Shown: positions 37,995 through 47,756, counted from the first letter of the stretch. The stretch: 64,000 nucleotides of DNA from Pantoea cypripedii (GCF_002095535.1 NZ_MLJI01000002.1:951751-1015750); one strand, 5' to 3'. Translations and numbers: made by a program. The notes: a model not told the origin generated them from the letters alone.

Positions 37995-38150
37995 CGCTGT
38001 ACACTTTCCTGGGGCTGGTGTGAGTTGGGCAAATGATTTTGACACACTTTGCGCTTATGTTTCGCCGACGGATGCTTATAAAGTATTTGAACGCCGGGAT
38101 GAAAGCGGAACTCGGGTCATGGTTGCAGCATGAATTATGTAGAGGATTTT

Positions 38151-39050
38151 ATGAGCACGAGCAATCTTTATCTATTACAGCCGCTTGATGGCACCATCAT
38201 TAAGTTTAATCCTGAATCCGGGGAACAGGCTTCTGTCATTTCAGGCCTGCGATCTCATCCGGATGGCATTGCCGTCGATGTGCCGAATAACAAGATCTAT
38301 TGGACCAATATGGGGGAAAACAAGGAGCCTGAGACGCTGGAATTTTTCCAGGCTGATGGCAGTGTTGAGACCGCGAACCTGGATGGTTCTGACCGTAAGC
38401 GCCTGGTGGAAAATGGGCTTTTTGTCACCGGTAAGCAGCTTCTCCATGACCGTGAGAACGGGCATCTTTACTGGTGCGATCGTGAAGGGATGCGTGTTTT
38501 TCGTTCCAAGGACGATGGTTCGGATCCATCGGTGCTTATTCAGACGGGACTTTTTCCTCAGGATTCCAGAGACTATACGCGCCATTGCGTAGGCATCGCT
38601 ATTGATGCCAAAGCTGGTTTTCTTTACTGGACGCAAAAAGGGCCTCCAAAAGGTGGGAAGGGGCGCATTATGCGCGCATCGCTCACTCTCCCGGCAGGCA
38701 CAACGGCCTCTACACGCCAGGATATTAAGCCGGTAATGGAAAACCTGCCAGAACCGATTGATCTGGAATACGATTTTGCTAATAACCTGATGTACTGGAC
38801 AGACCGGGGAGATTCGCTGCAAGGGGGAAACACGTTAAATTGTGCCTCGGTGAAAAATGGCGAGTTTACCCATCATCGTATCCTTGCTACGGGACTGGAC
38901 GAAGGTATTGGGCTGGCCTTAGACAATCATCGTGGCGTGATATGGATTACCGACCTAGGTGGCAATTTATGGCAGTACAAACTGAACTCAGATGAACCGC
39001 TTAAACGTATCGCCAGCTTTGGCCCGCTGACAGGCATTGCTCTTGGCTGA
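38151..39050 (+). CDS. YWTD beta-propeller protein
   Basis: 299 residues. Repeated YWTD-like blades are visible: KIYWTNMGENKE, HLYWCDREGMRVF, FLYWTQKGPPKGG, LMYWTDRGDSLQGG and VIWITDLGGNLWQY, each preceded by a GIAVD or DLEYD strand. This is a six-blade propeller of the low-density-lipoprotein-receptor YWTD/SMP-30-like kind. There is no signal peptide. ATG 38151 has AGAGGATTTT upstream; an earlier ATG adds seven residues. Enzymatic lactonase activity is possible but the metal-binding residues of SMP-30 are not evident. It is monocistronic. Confidence 0.75.
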   Translation: MSTSNLYLLQPLDGTIIKFNPESGEQASVISGLRSHPDGIAVDVPNNKIYWTNMGENKEPETLEFFQADGSVETANLDGSDRKRLVENGLFVTGKQLLHDRENGHLYWCDREGMRVFRSKDDGSDPSVLIQTGLFPQDSRDYTRHCVGIAIDAKAGFLYWTQKGPPKGGKGRIMRASLTLPAGTTASTRQDIKPVMENLPEPIDLEYDFANNLMYWTDRGDSLQGGNTLNCASVKNGEFTHHRILATGLDEGIGLALDNHRGVIWITDLGGNLWQYKLNSDEPLKRIASFGPLTGIALG

Positions 39051-39211
39051 GTCGGTTCGGCTCTATCAGTGATCGGGATCGAACCTGCGTTCAGGCGGGT
39101 TCGTTATGAGCAAAACAGGCAGCGATTTCGCTTTTTGTTGAGACTATTGATTCCTTTACTTTTGGTTATCTTTGAAGAACTTTATTTTTTCTTCTGAAGA
39201 GAGCGAGTTGT

Positions 39212-40411
39212 ATGGAAGAGATAGTTATTGTTGAGCCAGCTTTTTTCAGCCAGTTTCATTGTGTGGGCAGTGCCTGTCCCGACCATTGCTGTAAAGGCTG
39301 GGACATTGAGCTTGATGAGCCGACAGTGAATCGCTACATAAATAGTGATGAAATTGAAATTCGTAATATTGCCGTGGAAAATATCATCACAACAAAAAAG
39401 AGTCAGAGTAGCTGGGGGAAGATTCAATTAAAAAACAATGGTGACTGTACTTTTCTTGATGAAGACCGCTTATGCAAAGTGCATAAATCTCTGGGGGAAA
39501 AAGCGCTAAGTACCACTTGCGCGATTTATCCCCGCCTTTATGCAAGCTATAAATATGAAATCAGAAGTAACCTGACGTTATCTTGTCCCGAAGCAGCGAA
39601 GAGACTCTTAACTAACCTTGGCGCGATGCTCTACAGCGAAAGAGTCAAACTCAGCCCCGAAGCGATTAATGCACCTGATATTCGCCAGGAAGATCGCCTG
39701 CTCAATCTGATGTGTTCGAATATTATGGTCAGTTGCGGTATGGCAATCGAAGAGGGCTTTTACGGTATCATAATGCTGCTTCTTTATCGCGATAAACTGG
39801 CAGAGAGCGATGATCTGTATGAAAGTTTGTTAAATTATTTTGAGGATATCCAGGCGGCGATTCAAAACGGCCAGATAAGAAAAAACATTGAAGAATTAAT
39901 CCCGGATTATCAGCTGCAATCCGTGCTACTTCTGCGACTGCAAACGTATCTGAGCACAAAGTATGAAGGGCGCGGCGGTGCGACCTTACGAAAATATTCT
40001 CAAAAATTAATTGAGTTGCAGAACAAAGTCATTGAAGAAAATGATGTCTTGATACCCATGCAGCGGCTAAATAAAATCTGGCAAGAGAAAGCAGTGCCGT
40101 GGCTACAGAATCGCCCCGAACTGCTCAGTAACTATATCCAGTACCGCATGTATGAGGATTTTTTTCCGGTGAAAAACGGAAGGGAACCTTTTACCAATCT
40201 TTATTTTTTGATGTCAGAATGGTTTCTGTTGAAATGGCTTATTGCTGCATCTGTTGAGCTTAACAGCGATTTCAATGAAGACGATGTGATTAATATCATT
40301 TATAGTTATCATGGTATTACCAGACATAACAAATACGCGGAAGATGCTTTTTTGGCAGAGATTGAAGAGGTGAAGCCCAAAGATGATTTTTCACTGGTGT
40401 ATCTGTTGTAA
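39212..40411 (+). CDS. fliB: Flagellin lysine-N-methylase FliB
   Basis: 399 residues, the length of Salmonella FliB. The N-terminal cysteine cluster FHCVGSACPDHCCKGWDIEL and the later CTFLDEDRLCKVHKSLGEK and STTCAIYPRLYASYK form the metal or iron-sulfur motif of the YkgJ/FliB family. FliB methylates lysines on flagellin exposed at the filament surface, promoting adhesion. No flagellin or other flagellar gene is in the window, so it is an orphan here. The start follows AGAGAGCGAGTTGT. Confidence 0.9.
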   Translation: MEEIVIVEPAFFSQFHCVGSACPDHCCKGWDIELDEPTVNRYINSDEIEIRNIAVENIITTKKSQSSWGKIQLKNNGDCTFLDEDRLCKVHKSLGEKALSTTCAIYPRLYASYKYEIRSNLTLSCPEAAKRLLTNLGAMLYSERVKLSPEAINAPDIRQEDRLLNLMCSNIMVSCGMAIEEGFYGIIMLLLYRDKLAESDDLYESLLNYFEDIQAAIQNGQIRKNIEELIPDYQLQSVLLLRLQTYLSTKYEGRGGATLRKYSQKLIELQNKVIEENDVLIPMQRLNKIWQEKAVPWLQNRPELLSNYIQYRMYEDFFPVKNGREPFTNLYFLMSEWFLLKWLIAASVELNSDFNEDDVINIIYSYHGITRHNKYAEDAFLAEIEEVKPKDDFSLVYLL

Positions 40412-40576
40412 TAGAGTACATCACCCTGAGTGGCGTTTTTCAGGATGCTGACGATCTCTAAAAAACGGGAACTTAATGACATCGTTAAAGCCAGTAATAC
40501 AATACTGATAATAATACTGGCTACCCGAATAAGAAGTCGTTAAACCGAAGGACATTACAATAATGTCATGTTGCGA

Positions 40577-40732
40577 TCACTTTACAATAGGCTTTTTAAT
40601 GTTCTCTTCGAGGATTTGTGTGACGTAGTGCATCCAGCATCGCATACCAAACAGGTCCAGCAGCAGGCTTACCCATAAAAGTCCAACACAAAAGACGAGT
40701 ATCAGTGCGATATAATAAGGTGTTGCTGACAT
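40577..40732 (-). CDS. Small membrane protein, unknown
   Basis: A 51-residue frame, MSATPYYIALILVFCVGLLW and onward, with one strongly hydrophobic helix at residues 6-29 and a charged C-terminus ending EENIKKPIVK. GGGAGGAACAAA is an excellent ribosome site. The size and topology resemble the many small enterobacterial inner-membrane proteins. It stands alone in a 620-bp gap. No family is recognised. Confidence 0.5.
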   Translation of the reverse strand: MSATPYYIALILVFCVGLLWVSLLLDLFGMRCWMHYVTQILEENIKKPIVK

Positions 40733-41033
40733 TTTGTTCCTCCCAGGGTTTGCAGATTGCTGTCAGATTGTTCCAAATAAATCATTCCACATCAACAATA
40801 AATAAAGAGCCTTAAGTCTATTAAAATTATGGGTGCAGTTAATAATATCATTAATGTTTAGATGGAAATTTAAATCATCAGTTGTGTGTTACAAGTGTAT
40901 CTAAAATTTACAAGTGACATACATGTCTAGATTGTAATGCTTTAGTAATTGATTTCATCTTAACCCAGGGCTATAAATAATAAGAAGTCGCATCATAAAA
41001 CCCCTCCTGAGTGATTAAATTTAAGTAGCACCC
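40733..41033. other. Intergenic region up to the contig joiner
   Basis: AT-rich spacer holding the probable promoter of the small membrane gene. No further gene, RNA or notable repeat is visible. Confidence 0.5.
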
Positions 41034-41045
41034 CTAGCTAGCTAG
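41034..41045. other. Artificial contig joiner CTAGCTAGCTAG (copy 3)
   Basis: Third exact copy. On its right the sequence starts inside tnpB, in a 33-bp stretch that also ends the first contig piece. Confidence 0.85.
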
Positions 41046-41558
41046 AGCGCCTTGCGTTGCTACAGCGTCAATTGAGCAGGAAGAAAAAAGGCTCAAAAAA
41101 ACCGCGCCAAAGCCCGTTTAAAGGTTGCCCGACTCCACGCGAAAATAGCTGATTGCCGACTGGATGCCCTGCACAAGGCAACCCGCAGACTGATCAACGA
41201 AAACCAGGTTGTCTGTGTTGAATCCTTAAAAGTGAAAAACATGATCCGAAACCCTAAGCTGTCTAAGGCGATAGCTGACGCCAGCTGGGGCGAATTTGTG
41301 CGCCAGCTTGAATATAAAGCTGAATGGACCGGGCGCTCAGTGGTCGCCATAGATCAGTTTTTCCCTTCGTCAAAACGCTGTAGCGGTTGCGGTCACACCC
41401 TGTCTAAACTTGCGTTAAATATCCGGTCCTGGCATTGCCCTGAATGTGGCATTGAACATGACCGTGATATTAACGCTGCAAAAAATATCAAAGCTGCCGG
41501 GCTGGCAGTGTTAGCCCACGGAGAGGCTGTAAATCCTGAACCGCTGACTGCGGCTTAG
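41046..41558 (+). pseudogene. TnpB (IS200/IS605-type), rear half cut at contig joiner
   Basis: The open frame reads RLALLQRQLSRKKKGSKNRA, VVCVESLKVKNMIRN (RuvC glutamate), FPSSKRCSGCGHTLSKLAL and WHCPECGIEHDRDINAAKNI (zinc ribbon and last RuvC aspartate) and ends at 41558. This half has no lesions. It probably continues a full-length copy whose front lies on another contig; the first 33 bp match the end of the front half at 2404-2436 with one difference. Whether the two pieces are the same gene copy cannot be decided here. Confidence 0.88.
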
Positions 41559-41611
41559 GTTAGGCTCTGTGAAGTGGGAATCCTCGCCGTTTACGGCGGG
41601 GAGCAGTCAAT
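41559..41611 (+). ncRNA. IS605-type right end and candidate omega-RNA scaffold
   Basis: After the tnpB stop come GTGAAGTGGG, a hairpin CCTCGCCG-TTTA-CGGCGGGG (41582-41601) and GAGCAGTCAAT, the probable right end. In this family the guide (omega) RNA covers the tnpB 3' end and this right end, and the adjoining flank (TTGCGAGGTACGGG) would serve as guide. The RNA itself is inferred from position. Confidence 0.5.
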
Positions 41612-41759
41612 TTGCGAGGTACGGGTAACATCACTCCAGCTGAATGGATTGATTTTGATGCCTGCATCACATTAAAACTACTTTAAAGTCATTTTAGTTA
41701 TGTGGTTGTTATGGCTTTTATAAGTTGTATGAACATTAATTATTACTTTGAAGTAATAA

Positions 41760-41787
41760 ATGGCCTTCTCCGTCTGAAGAAGGCCAT
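41760..41787 (-). terminator. Terminator of the isomerase operon
   Basis: ATGGCCTTCT and AGAAGGCCAT form a perfect 10-bp stem around an eight-base loop, followed on the minus strand by TTATTACTT. It lies just downstream of the isomerase stop. Confidence 0.65.
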
Positions 41788-41794
41788 CATCTTG

Positions 41795-42784
41795 TTATTC
41801 GATAGAGCTTAACAGCGCGTTCTGAATGATCTTCTGCGCCCTGAGTGGGTTCTGCTCAGCCTGGGCGGCCTGTAAGGCGGCGATATCCAGCTTATCCAGC
41901 GCGCGATAGATGTGCTTGAGGAAGCGAATGGAGAGGTTGGCGGCTTCAACGTTGTCTTCGCGGAACGGGAACTGGTCCAGCTGCCACACGCCCTGCCAGT
42001 TATTGATCTTAAGCACATAGAAGAATTCGAAGATTTCCGTCATGTGCACCGTACCCACCACCAGGTCATCATCCCAGCCACGCAGGTTGTCATTGACGTC
42101 CATACCAAACAGGCGACCACGATCGATGATCAGCTGGGCGGAATCGGCAGGAGATTCACCGGCAAACAGCGCATGACCAAAGTCCAGCAGGATGCCGACA
42201 TTATCCAGCCCGATATCATCGATACCCAGCAAGGTACGGGCGGCGGAATCCCAGGTCATTTTTACCCGTGGTTCGCGCGGCTTATATTCGATGGCGAATT
42301 TCACATCGGGATTGGCGCTGGCGAGTTCACGCATGCCATCCACCGCCAGCTTCCACAGGTTCTTATGGTCTACCTGGAAGGGGTAGTCCCAGCCATCCTG
42401 TCCGGGCCAGACTTTCACATAATTGGCGCCCAGCTCACGCACCACTTTGGCCGCTTCGTGCATCAGTTCGAATGCCTGCTGGCGAATGGCCGGGTCCGGG
42501 TTGGTAAAGGCACCGCGTGAGAAGCGGCGCAGGTAGATTTCGGGGGTGACGCCGATGGCTTTCAGTCCGGCGTTTGCCAGCGCTTCTTTGACATCACTGA
42601 CGCTGACACCTTCCGTGAACGGATAGGGCACATCGACGTAAGATAAATCTTCGACGGTTCCGGCGATACGTATCTGCTCCAGCGTACTCAGCGCCGGGCC
42701 GTAACCATCCACCGCATAACGATCGACATAGTTGGCAAAGTGCCACAAACCGGCACCAAATTTCGGGTAGGTATAGGTATTCAT
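41795..42784 (-). CDS. Xylose-isomerase-like TIM-barrel sugar isomerase (apiose isomerase candidate)
   Basis: 329 residues with the AP-endonuclease/xylose-isomerase TIM-barrel pattern: [55 protein letters not shown] (metal glutamate), [14 protein letters not shown] (metal aspartate and histidine), [18 protein letters not shown] and a last acidic strand. ATG 42784 has AAGGAG at normal distance; ATG 42793 is too close. It follows the two transketolase subunits in one operon. With them, conversion of D-apiose to D-apulose (ApsI role) is the best guess; other branched or rare aldoses are possible. Confidence 0.7.
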   Translation of the reverse strand: MNTYTYPKFGAGLWHFANYVDRYAVDGYGPALSTLEQIRIAGTVEDLSYVDVPYPFTEGVSVSDVKEALANAGLKAIGVTPEIYLRRFSRGAFTNPDPAIRQQAFELMHEAAKVVRELGANYVKVWPGQDGWDYPFQVDHKNLWKLAVDGMRELASANPDVKFAIEYKPREPRVKMTWDSAARTLLGIDDIGLDNVGILLDFGHALFAGESPADSAQLIIDRGRLFGMDVNDNLRGWDDDLVVGTVHMTEIFEFFYVLKINNWQGVWQLDQFPFREDNVEAANLSIRFLKHIYRALDKLDIAALQAAQAEQNPLRAQKIIQNALLSSIE

Positions 42785-42839
42785 TTCAGACATTCTCCTT
42801 AACAGACTGTAATTTTTTTGTGAGGTAAGAGGATGATAT

Positions 42840-43781
42840 TTATTGCTGCAACAGGGTTAATGCGCTGCGTCTGACGCTGTCGGCATCAATGCCAAGACGC
42901 TCCCGCGTGGTCTGGCGATCGCCCGCGATAGCGTATTGTCCATCTGCCACCCCTAAGCGTTTCAGGCGGGCACAGGAGCCATTTTCCGCCAGTACCTCAG
43001 CAACGATACTGCCGACGCCACCATTGATGTTGTGCTCTTCCACCGAAATAACGCAGGGAAGATGAGCCATGGCCGCGGCCAGGGCAGACTTATCGCAGGG
43101 ACGAATGGATGACAGAGAAATCACCGTGGCCGAGATGCCGAGATCGCTTAATTGTGCCGCTGCAGCAACAATCTCGTGGACTGCCGACCCCAGTCCCACC
43201 AGCGCGATATCCTCGCCTGCTCGCAGTACATCAACCTTGCCCGGTGCGAACTGGTAACTGTCGTCGTGTAAGATCGGCAGTTCTTTTCCATCGAGGCGGA
43301 TATAAACCGGGCCGACATGACGCAGCGCGTAATCAATAATCTGGCGGCACTCCTGCAGACAGGAAGGGGCATAAATTTCGATGTTGCCAAAGCCACGCAT
43401 CACCGCAATATCATCGGTACTGTGATGGGTACTGGCCAGCGGGCCATAGCTGGCTCCGGCGTTAAGACCAAACAGTTTGACGTTGGTATTGTTGTAGCAG
43501 ACGTCGACCTTGATCTGTTCATTGGCGCGTGAAATCAGAAAAGGTGCAGCGTTGCAGGTTGCGGCCACCTTTCCGCCCAACGCCAGACCAGCGGCGGTGC
43601 CTACCAGCGACTGTTCAGCAATCCCGACATTGATGAGGCGGTCGGGAAACGCCTGGATAAACGGGCTGATTTTGGCGGTGGATGTTGAATCCGCCACGAC
43701 CGGCACCAGGTCGATACCTGCGTTAACCGCATCGATAAAGGCTTCAACCATAACGGTTGCCAGGTGCTTTTTCTCACTCAT
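42840..43781 (-). CDS. Transketolase C-terminal subunit (apulose-4-phosphate transketolase-like)
   Basis: 313 residues: the pyrimidine-binding and C-terminal domains of transketolase, with [40 protein letters not shown] (catalytic glutamate), [20 protein letters not shown] and [23 protein letters not shown] 43781 overlaps the stop of the N-terminal subunit gene by eight bases. Split transketolases of this shape include AptB of the D-apiose pathway; the linked hydrolase and lactonase-like genes support that reading. Confidence 0.85.
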   Translation of the reverse strand: MSEKKHLATVMVEAFIDAVNAGIDLVPVVADSTSTAKISPFIQAFPDRLINVGIAEQSLVGTAAGLALGGKVAATCNAAPFLISRANEQIKVDVCYNNTNVKLFGLNAGASYGPLASTHHSTDDIAVMRGFGNIEIYAPSCLQECRQIIDYALRHVGPVYIRLDGKELPILHDDSYQFAPGKVDVLRAGEDIALVGLGSAVHEIVAAAAQLSDLGISATVISLSSIRPCDKSALAAAMAHLPCVISVEEHNINGGVGSIVAEVLAENGSCARLKRLGVADGQYAIAGDRQTTRERLGIDADSVRRSALTLLQQ

Positions 43782-44604
43782 CTTGCAGCTCCTCCAGCGC
43801 CAGTTTGATCTCATCACCTTTCGGGACCCGGTGATGCCACTCCGGTTTGCCCTGAATAAAGGAAACCCCGTAGCCTTTTTCCGTGTTGGCAATTATCACG
43901 TTAGGTTTGCCATTGGCGGGCAGCGATTCCAGCGTGGAGACCACGCTGTGCATATCGTTGCCCTGACATTCTGTGACGTTCAGACCAAACGCCTGCCACT
44001 TGGCGGCAAGCGGGTCGGTATTCATGATGTCCCGGGTTGCCCCTGCCAGCTGGAGTTTGTTTTTGTCATTGATGATGATGAGGTTATCCAGCCCGTAGTG
44101 CGCGGCAGCCAGGGCGGCCTCCCAGTTGCTCCCTTCTGCCAGTTCGCCATCCCCGGTCACGACAAAAATCTTCCTCGGATTGTTGTCCTTCTTTGCTGCC
44201 AGGGCGATACCAACCGCCACCGGTAAACCATGTCCGAGTGCGCCGGTATTCAGCTCAATGCCAGGCGTTTTGTGGCGCACCGGATGGCCGGGCAGATGGG
44301 AATCGGCATGCTGGTATGTGGGTAACCATTCTGGCGGGATAAACCCGGCTTCGGCCAGTACGCAGTAGTAACCGCCAACGGCATGGCCTTTCGACTGGAT
44401 ATAGATGTCACGCGTCGGGTCATTGAGCCGGTCAGGGGCACAGTTCAGGACACGAAAGTAAAGTGCGGTCAGGATTTCGACCTGCGACAGATCAGCACCC
44501 GTATGGCCGCCAGCCGGGCTATTGGCGTTTAGCTCAATGATCCGACGGCGTATCGCACGTGCTTTTTTTTGCAGGTCGCTGACCTCAAATGCGAACGGAT
44601 TCAT
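43774..44604 (-). CDS. Transketolase N-terminal subunit (apulose-4-phosphate transketolase-like)
   Basis: 276 residues forming the thiamine-diphosphate domain: DLQKKARAIRRRIIELNANS, HTGADLSQVEILTALYF, NTGALGHGLPVAVGIALA, the GDGELAEGSNWEAALAAAHY motif ending in NDKN, and KGYGVSFIQGKPEWHH. AGGAGTGTGTC precedes the ATG. Together with the next gene it makes a complete two-chain transketolase. In the apiose pathway AptA/AptB cleave apulose-4-P to dihydroxyacetone phosphate while passing the two-carbon unit to glyceraldehyde-3-P. Sulfoquinovose and general pentose transketolases are alternatives. Confidence 0.85.
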   Translation of the reverse strand: MNPFAFEVSDLQKKARAIRRRIIELNANSPAGGHTGADLSQVEILTALYFRVLNCAPDRLNDPTRDIYIQSKGHAVGGYYCVLAEAGFIPPEWLPTYQHADSHLPGHPVRHKTPGIELNTGALGHGLPVAVGIALAAKKDNNPRKIFVVTGDGELAEGSNWEAALAAAHYGLDNLIIINDKNKLQLAGATRDIMNTDPLAAKWQAFGLNVTECQGNDMHSVVSTLESLPANGKPNVIIANTEKGYGVSFIQGKPEWHHRVPKGDEIKLALEELQDE

Positions 44605-44614
44605 GACACACTCC

Positions 44615-44646
44615 TGAATACAAATTCTTTATTGAATATTTATTCT
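44615..44646 (-). promoter_or_regulatory. Tandem operator boxes upstream of the split transketolase operon
   Basis: TGAATACAAATTCT (44615-44628) and TGAATATTTATTCT (44633-44646) lie 18 bp apart, start to start. They match boxes before the transporter gene with the same pitch, suggesting one regulator. Confidence 0.6.
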
Positions 44647-44709
44647 ATGGGGTAACAATAAATCACCGGACGTACTCAGACGTCAGATGACGTTGCATTT
44701 AATCGTCAT

Positions 44710-44723
44710 TGAATATATATTCA
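44710..44723. promoter_or_regulatory. Perfect palindromic operator TGAATATATATTCA
   Basis: A 14-bp perfect palindrome identical to the one at 47757-47770, placed between the split-transketolase operon and the end of the hydrolase gene. Confidence 0.6.
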
Positions 44724-44876
44724 TGATCGATTTAATATTCATAATTGTGATGGTTTTCTGTTCTGCCAGCTATGTAAGCCGCACGGAAATGGGATTCGAA
44801 TCACATTTATTTCTCAGGGCGATTAAATATTCAGGGGGCCGGTGGAAATCCAGACAGCGCGCCTGCTGGTGGGTGA

Positions 44877-46370
44877 TTAACTGACGGCGGTGATACGCAA
44901 GGCCATGCCTGGTTTACCCGGCAAAGGCAGGCGATCGCCTGAGCGCCAGGTTTGCGGCAGCCGCCGGGTTTCCATCTGCCATGCGTCGATGATATCCACG
45001 TGATATTCCTTACCTTGCGGCAGCATCGTCAGTAACTTGAAACCCGGCTGGCTTTCACCAAACCAAATCAGCCAGTAATCATCACCCATATGGCCGATGG
45101 CAGCATCCCAGTGCGAATCGGTTTTTCTCAGCCAGGGCGACAGGCGTTTTGGCTCACCTTCTTCCAGCAGTTGCCGCAGATAACCAATACGCGGGCTGCT
45201 TTCTCCTTTCAGTTTCCCACCATGTGACCACCAGATAATGTCGTCGTCGCTGAGGTAGCTTTCGCCATGGGTGACATAGCCTCCCCGGCACACACCCTGC
45301 CAGGTGAGGTCGAGCATTTTGTGCGCGGTGATATTGCCCCATCCCAGATCAACATCCCCCTCATAGCGGCATTCATCGATCACCACCGGTTTACCAAAGT
45401 CTTCGCGCCAGCCGGGTACAAACCACAGGTCGTGATGCTGGATGCTGGCATGGCTGACCCACGGCTGTGTCTGATCATACCAATGGGCATTACTGGTGTA
45501 GTGCAGGGGAGGGTTGTGCCAGTTATGGATCGAGATCAGATGCTGATACGGGTCTTCTGCCGTGATTTGCTGAAAGACATTGTCCCAGAACGACATCGGC
45601 TTTTTCAGCAGCAGGTCGAATTCATTGGCCAGTGACCACCAGACATTGCTGAAACTCGCCAGACGCGCTACCAGGTAACTGACATAGCGTTGATCCACCT
45701 CCTCAGCCATTTCCGCGAAGCCCCAGCGGTCGTACGGGTGAAAGATAATCAGATCAGCCTCAACGCCGCGGGCCTTCAGGGCATCGATCTGGTTTTCCAG
45801 CTGCCGGAAAAACTGGCAGTCAAAACGGGTGAAATCAAAGCCGGATGTGATGTCGCCGGGAAAAGGAAAACGTTCCGGTTCACGGAAGTTGTAAGTGTAA
45901 TGTTTCGGGAAAACACACATCCTGATTTTATTGAATGACGAGTGTGCCAGTGACGCCAGCGTCTGCTCCTGTACCGCTTCCGACTGGTAGTTCCAGACAT
46001 ACGCCGTGGTACCAAAGGGATAATAGGGTTGTCCGCTGGCATAGCTGAAATGCCAGGTCTCAGCGGATCTCACCGGCCCGGTCGCATCCTCGCCAGCGGC
46101 TATGCAAATCACTTCTCCGTGCTGGTCATGCAGGGCCGGATGGTTACTGGTGGTGGTGAAAGTCCAGCTGCCTTCGCGCTCAGGCATAAAGCGAATCAGG
46201 AAACGCCCGTCATCGTCATAAAATCCCCGTACCGTTTTCTCTTCCTGCTGGTGGCGAAAGATGGCCGTGACCCAGGTAGCGGTGAAGTGACGGGCATCGG
46301 CATTGACCTGAAAAATGAATTCAGCGCGTCCCCACTGTGGAACATTCAGCGTTTGTGGCGAAACTAACAT
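44877..46370 (-). CDS. DUF5060/DUF4038-type glycoside hydrolase (apiosidase-like)
   Basis: 497 residues. An N-terminal beta-sandwich (PQWGRAEFIFQVNADARHFT, RFMPEREGSWTFTTTSNHPA, DUF5060-like) precedes a TIM barrel: YPFGTTAYVWNYQSEAVQEQ, FNKIRMCVFPKHYTYNF, NVWWSLANEFDLLLKKP (likely acid/base glutamate), KPVVIDECRYEGDVDLGWGN (likely nucleophile glutamate), and a C-terminal strand domain. The DUF4038 barrel is that of GH140 apiosidases. There is no signal peptide, so it should cleave glycosides after import. I start at ATG 46370, one base after the transporter stop; the longer frame overlaps that gene. Confidence 0.75.
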   Translation of the reverse strand: MLVSPQTLNVPQWGRAEFIFQVNADARHFTATWVTAIFRHQQEEKTVRGFYDDDGRFLIRFMPEREGSWTFTTTSNHPALHDQHGEVICIAAGEDATGPVRSAETWHFSYASGQPYYPFGTTAYVWNYQSEAVQEQTLASLAHSSFNKIRMCVFPKHYTYNFREPERFPFPGDITSGFDFTRFDCQFFRQLENQIDALKARGVEADLIIFHPYDRWGFAEMAEEVDQRYVSYLVARLASFSNVWWSLANEFDLLLKKPMSFWDNVFQQITAEDPYQHLISIHNWHNPPLHYTSNAHWYDQTQPWVSHASIQHHDLWFVPGWREDFGKPVVIDECRYEGDVDLGWGNITAHKMLDLTWQGVCRGGYVTHGESYLSDDDIIWWSHGGKLKGESSPRIGYLRQLLEEGEPKRLSPWLRKTDSHWDAAIGHMGDDYWLIWFGESQPGFKLLTMLPQGKEYHVDIIDAWQMETRRLPQTWRSGDRLPLPGKPGMALRITAVS

Positions 46371-46371
46371 A

Positions 46372-47748
46372 TCAGGGTTCCTTAATCTGATGAGCAACGG
46401 AAGGTTGTGCGGATGGAAGCGTTCCTGACGCGGCACTTTTGTCCTCAAGGGAAAAGAACATAATCAGCAGCAGGCTGATGCCGTGGAAAATTGCGGGCAC
46501 TCCGGCAATCAGGAAAATAATGGCGCTCATGGTCTGCGGCGCAACTGCCGCACCGGCGTGATAACCGCTCAGGCTGAGCACCAGACCGACGAGACCACCC
46601 GCCAGCGCCAGCCCCACTTTCATCGAAAACAGCGTCCCGGCGGCGATAAATCCGGACATTTTGATGCCGGTTTTGCGTTCGCAGTAGTCAGCACAATCGG
46701 AAGGCAGCGCCCAGGCCATGATCGATCCCATTTCAGCAAACAGGACTGAAACCACCAGTAAGCCAACAGCCAACCATAGCTGCTCCGGGCTGACAAAGAA
46801 CAGTGCCAGCGCAGCCAGGCCGCCGCCCATCTGGGCAAATTTCAGCGAACCCAGCGCTGACAGTTTTTTGCGCTTGATAAGCTGCAACGCAATCATCGGC
46901 GCGACGATGCCTGCGATGGCGGTGGCGGAGAGCAAACCCGAGACAAAACTGTCGCCCCGGTTGAGAAAATATTTGACGAAATAGATGGTGACGCTGCCTT
47001 TGATCACAAAGGCAATCGAGCTGGTGATTTTGAAAATGTAGAAAATCACCACCGGGCGGGCGCTGAGTGCTGCCTTTGCCTGTTTCATAAATGAGGTGGG
47101 GTTGGCCTGTCTGATCGGCGTGACGCGTTCTCTGGTGCCAAAAAAGCAGCTCAGCATAAACAGGGTCGCCAGCAGGGCAATCATGCTCATCGCCACCCTG
47201 TAGGCTTCAGCCTCATTTTCTTTGCCGTACCAGGCCACGAAAAGCGGCACGGTCAGCGAGCAGATGAGAAAGGACATTTTTGCCAGCGGGAAGCGCCAGG
47301 CATTGGCACTGAGACGTTCCTGTGGATCGGAAGTCAGCGAGGCCAGCAGTGCCACATAAGGCACCACGGTTGAGGCATACATCAGGATCAAGAAAAGATA
47401 CGTAGCATAGGCATAGACCAGTTTGCCGCTGGGGGAGAAATCGGGGGCGATGAACACCAGCAGACAGGAGAGGCCATAAGGTATCGCCAGCCATAAAAGC
47501 CAGGGACGGTAATGGCCGTGGCGTGTCGGGGTGCGGTCCGCAACGCTGCCAATAATCGGGTCGTATACGGCATCAACCAGTCGCGCCACTACAAACAGCA
47601 GCCCCATTGCTCCGGCTGAGATACCGAGGACATCGGTATAAAAGTAGGGCAGGAACATCATGGTCATGCCCAGGAAGATGTTGGCCGAGGAATCCCCGAG
47701 ACCAAAACAAATCTTCTCTCTGATAGTCAGTTTATGTACCTGTTGCAT
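46372..47748 (-). CDS. GPH-family glycoside:cation symporter
   Basis: 458 residues, twelve hydrophobic segments. KLTIREKICFGLGDSSANIF, FPYFYTDVLGISAGAMGLLF-type segment, DAVYDPIIGSVADRTPTRHGHYRPWLLW and SDCADYCERKTGIKMSGFIAAG are the diagnostic GPH (MelB/XynT-like) motifs. It would bring intact glycosides such as apiosides into the cell for the hydrolase encoded just downstream. It begins the second operon of the locus, with two operator boxes 9 to 40 bp before its start. Confidence 0.92.
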   Translation of the reverse strand: MQQVHKLTIREKICFGLGDSSANIFLGMTMMFLPYFYTDVLGISAGAMGLLFVVARLVDAVYDPIIGSVADRTPTRHGHYRPWLLWLAIPYGLSCLLVFIAPDFSPSGKLVYAYATYLFLILMYASTVVPYVALLASLTSDPQERLSANAWRFPLAKMSFLICSLTVPLFVAWYGKENEAEAYRVAMSMIALLATLFMLSCFFGTRERVTPIRQANPTSFMKQAKAALSARPVVIFYIFKITSSIAFVIKGSVTIYFVKYFLNRGDSFVSGLLSATAIAGIVAPMIALQLIKRKKLSALGSLKFAQMGGGLAALALFFVSPEQLWLAVGLLVVSVLFAEMGSIMAWALPSDCADYCERKTGIKMSGFIAAGTLFSMKVGLALAGGLVGLVLSLSGYHAGAAVAPQTMSAIIFLIAGVPAIFHGISLLLIMFFSLEDKSAASGTLPSAQPSVAHQIKEP

Positions 47749-47756
47749 ACGACCTC

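Noticed and set aside
44687..44884. 65-residue plus-strand ORF in the spacer before the split transketolase
   Set aside because: It overlaps the hydrolase 3' end and operator boxes, has a weak ribosome site and no family resemblance.
41784..47748. Sulfoquinovose transketolase (SqwG/SqwH-type) pathway
   Set aside because: The split transketolase would fit, but the linked DUF4038-type hydrolase and lactonase-like gene suit apiose better and no sulfosugar genes are seen. Not excluded.
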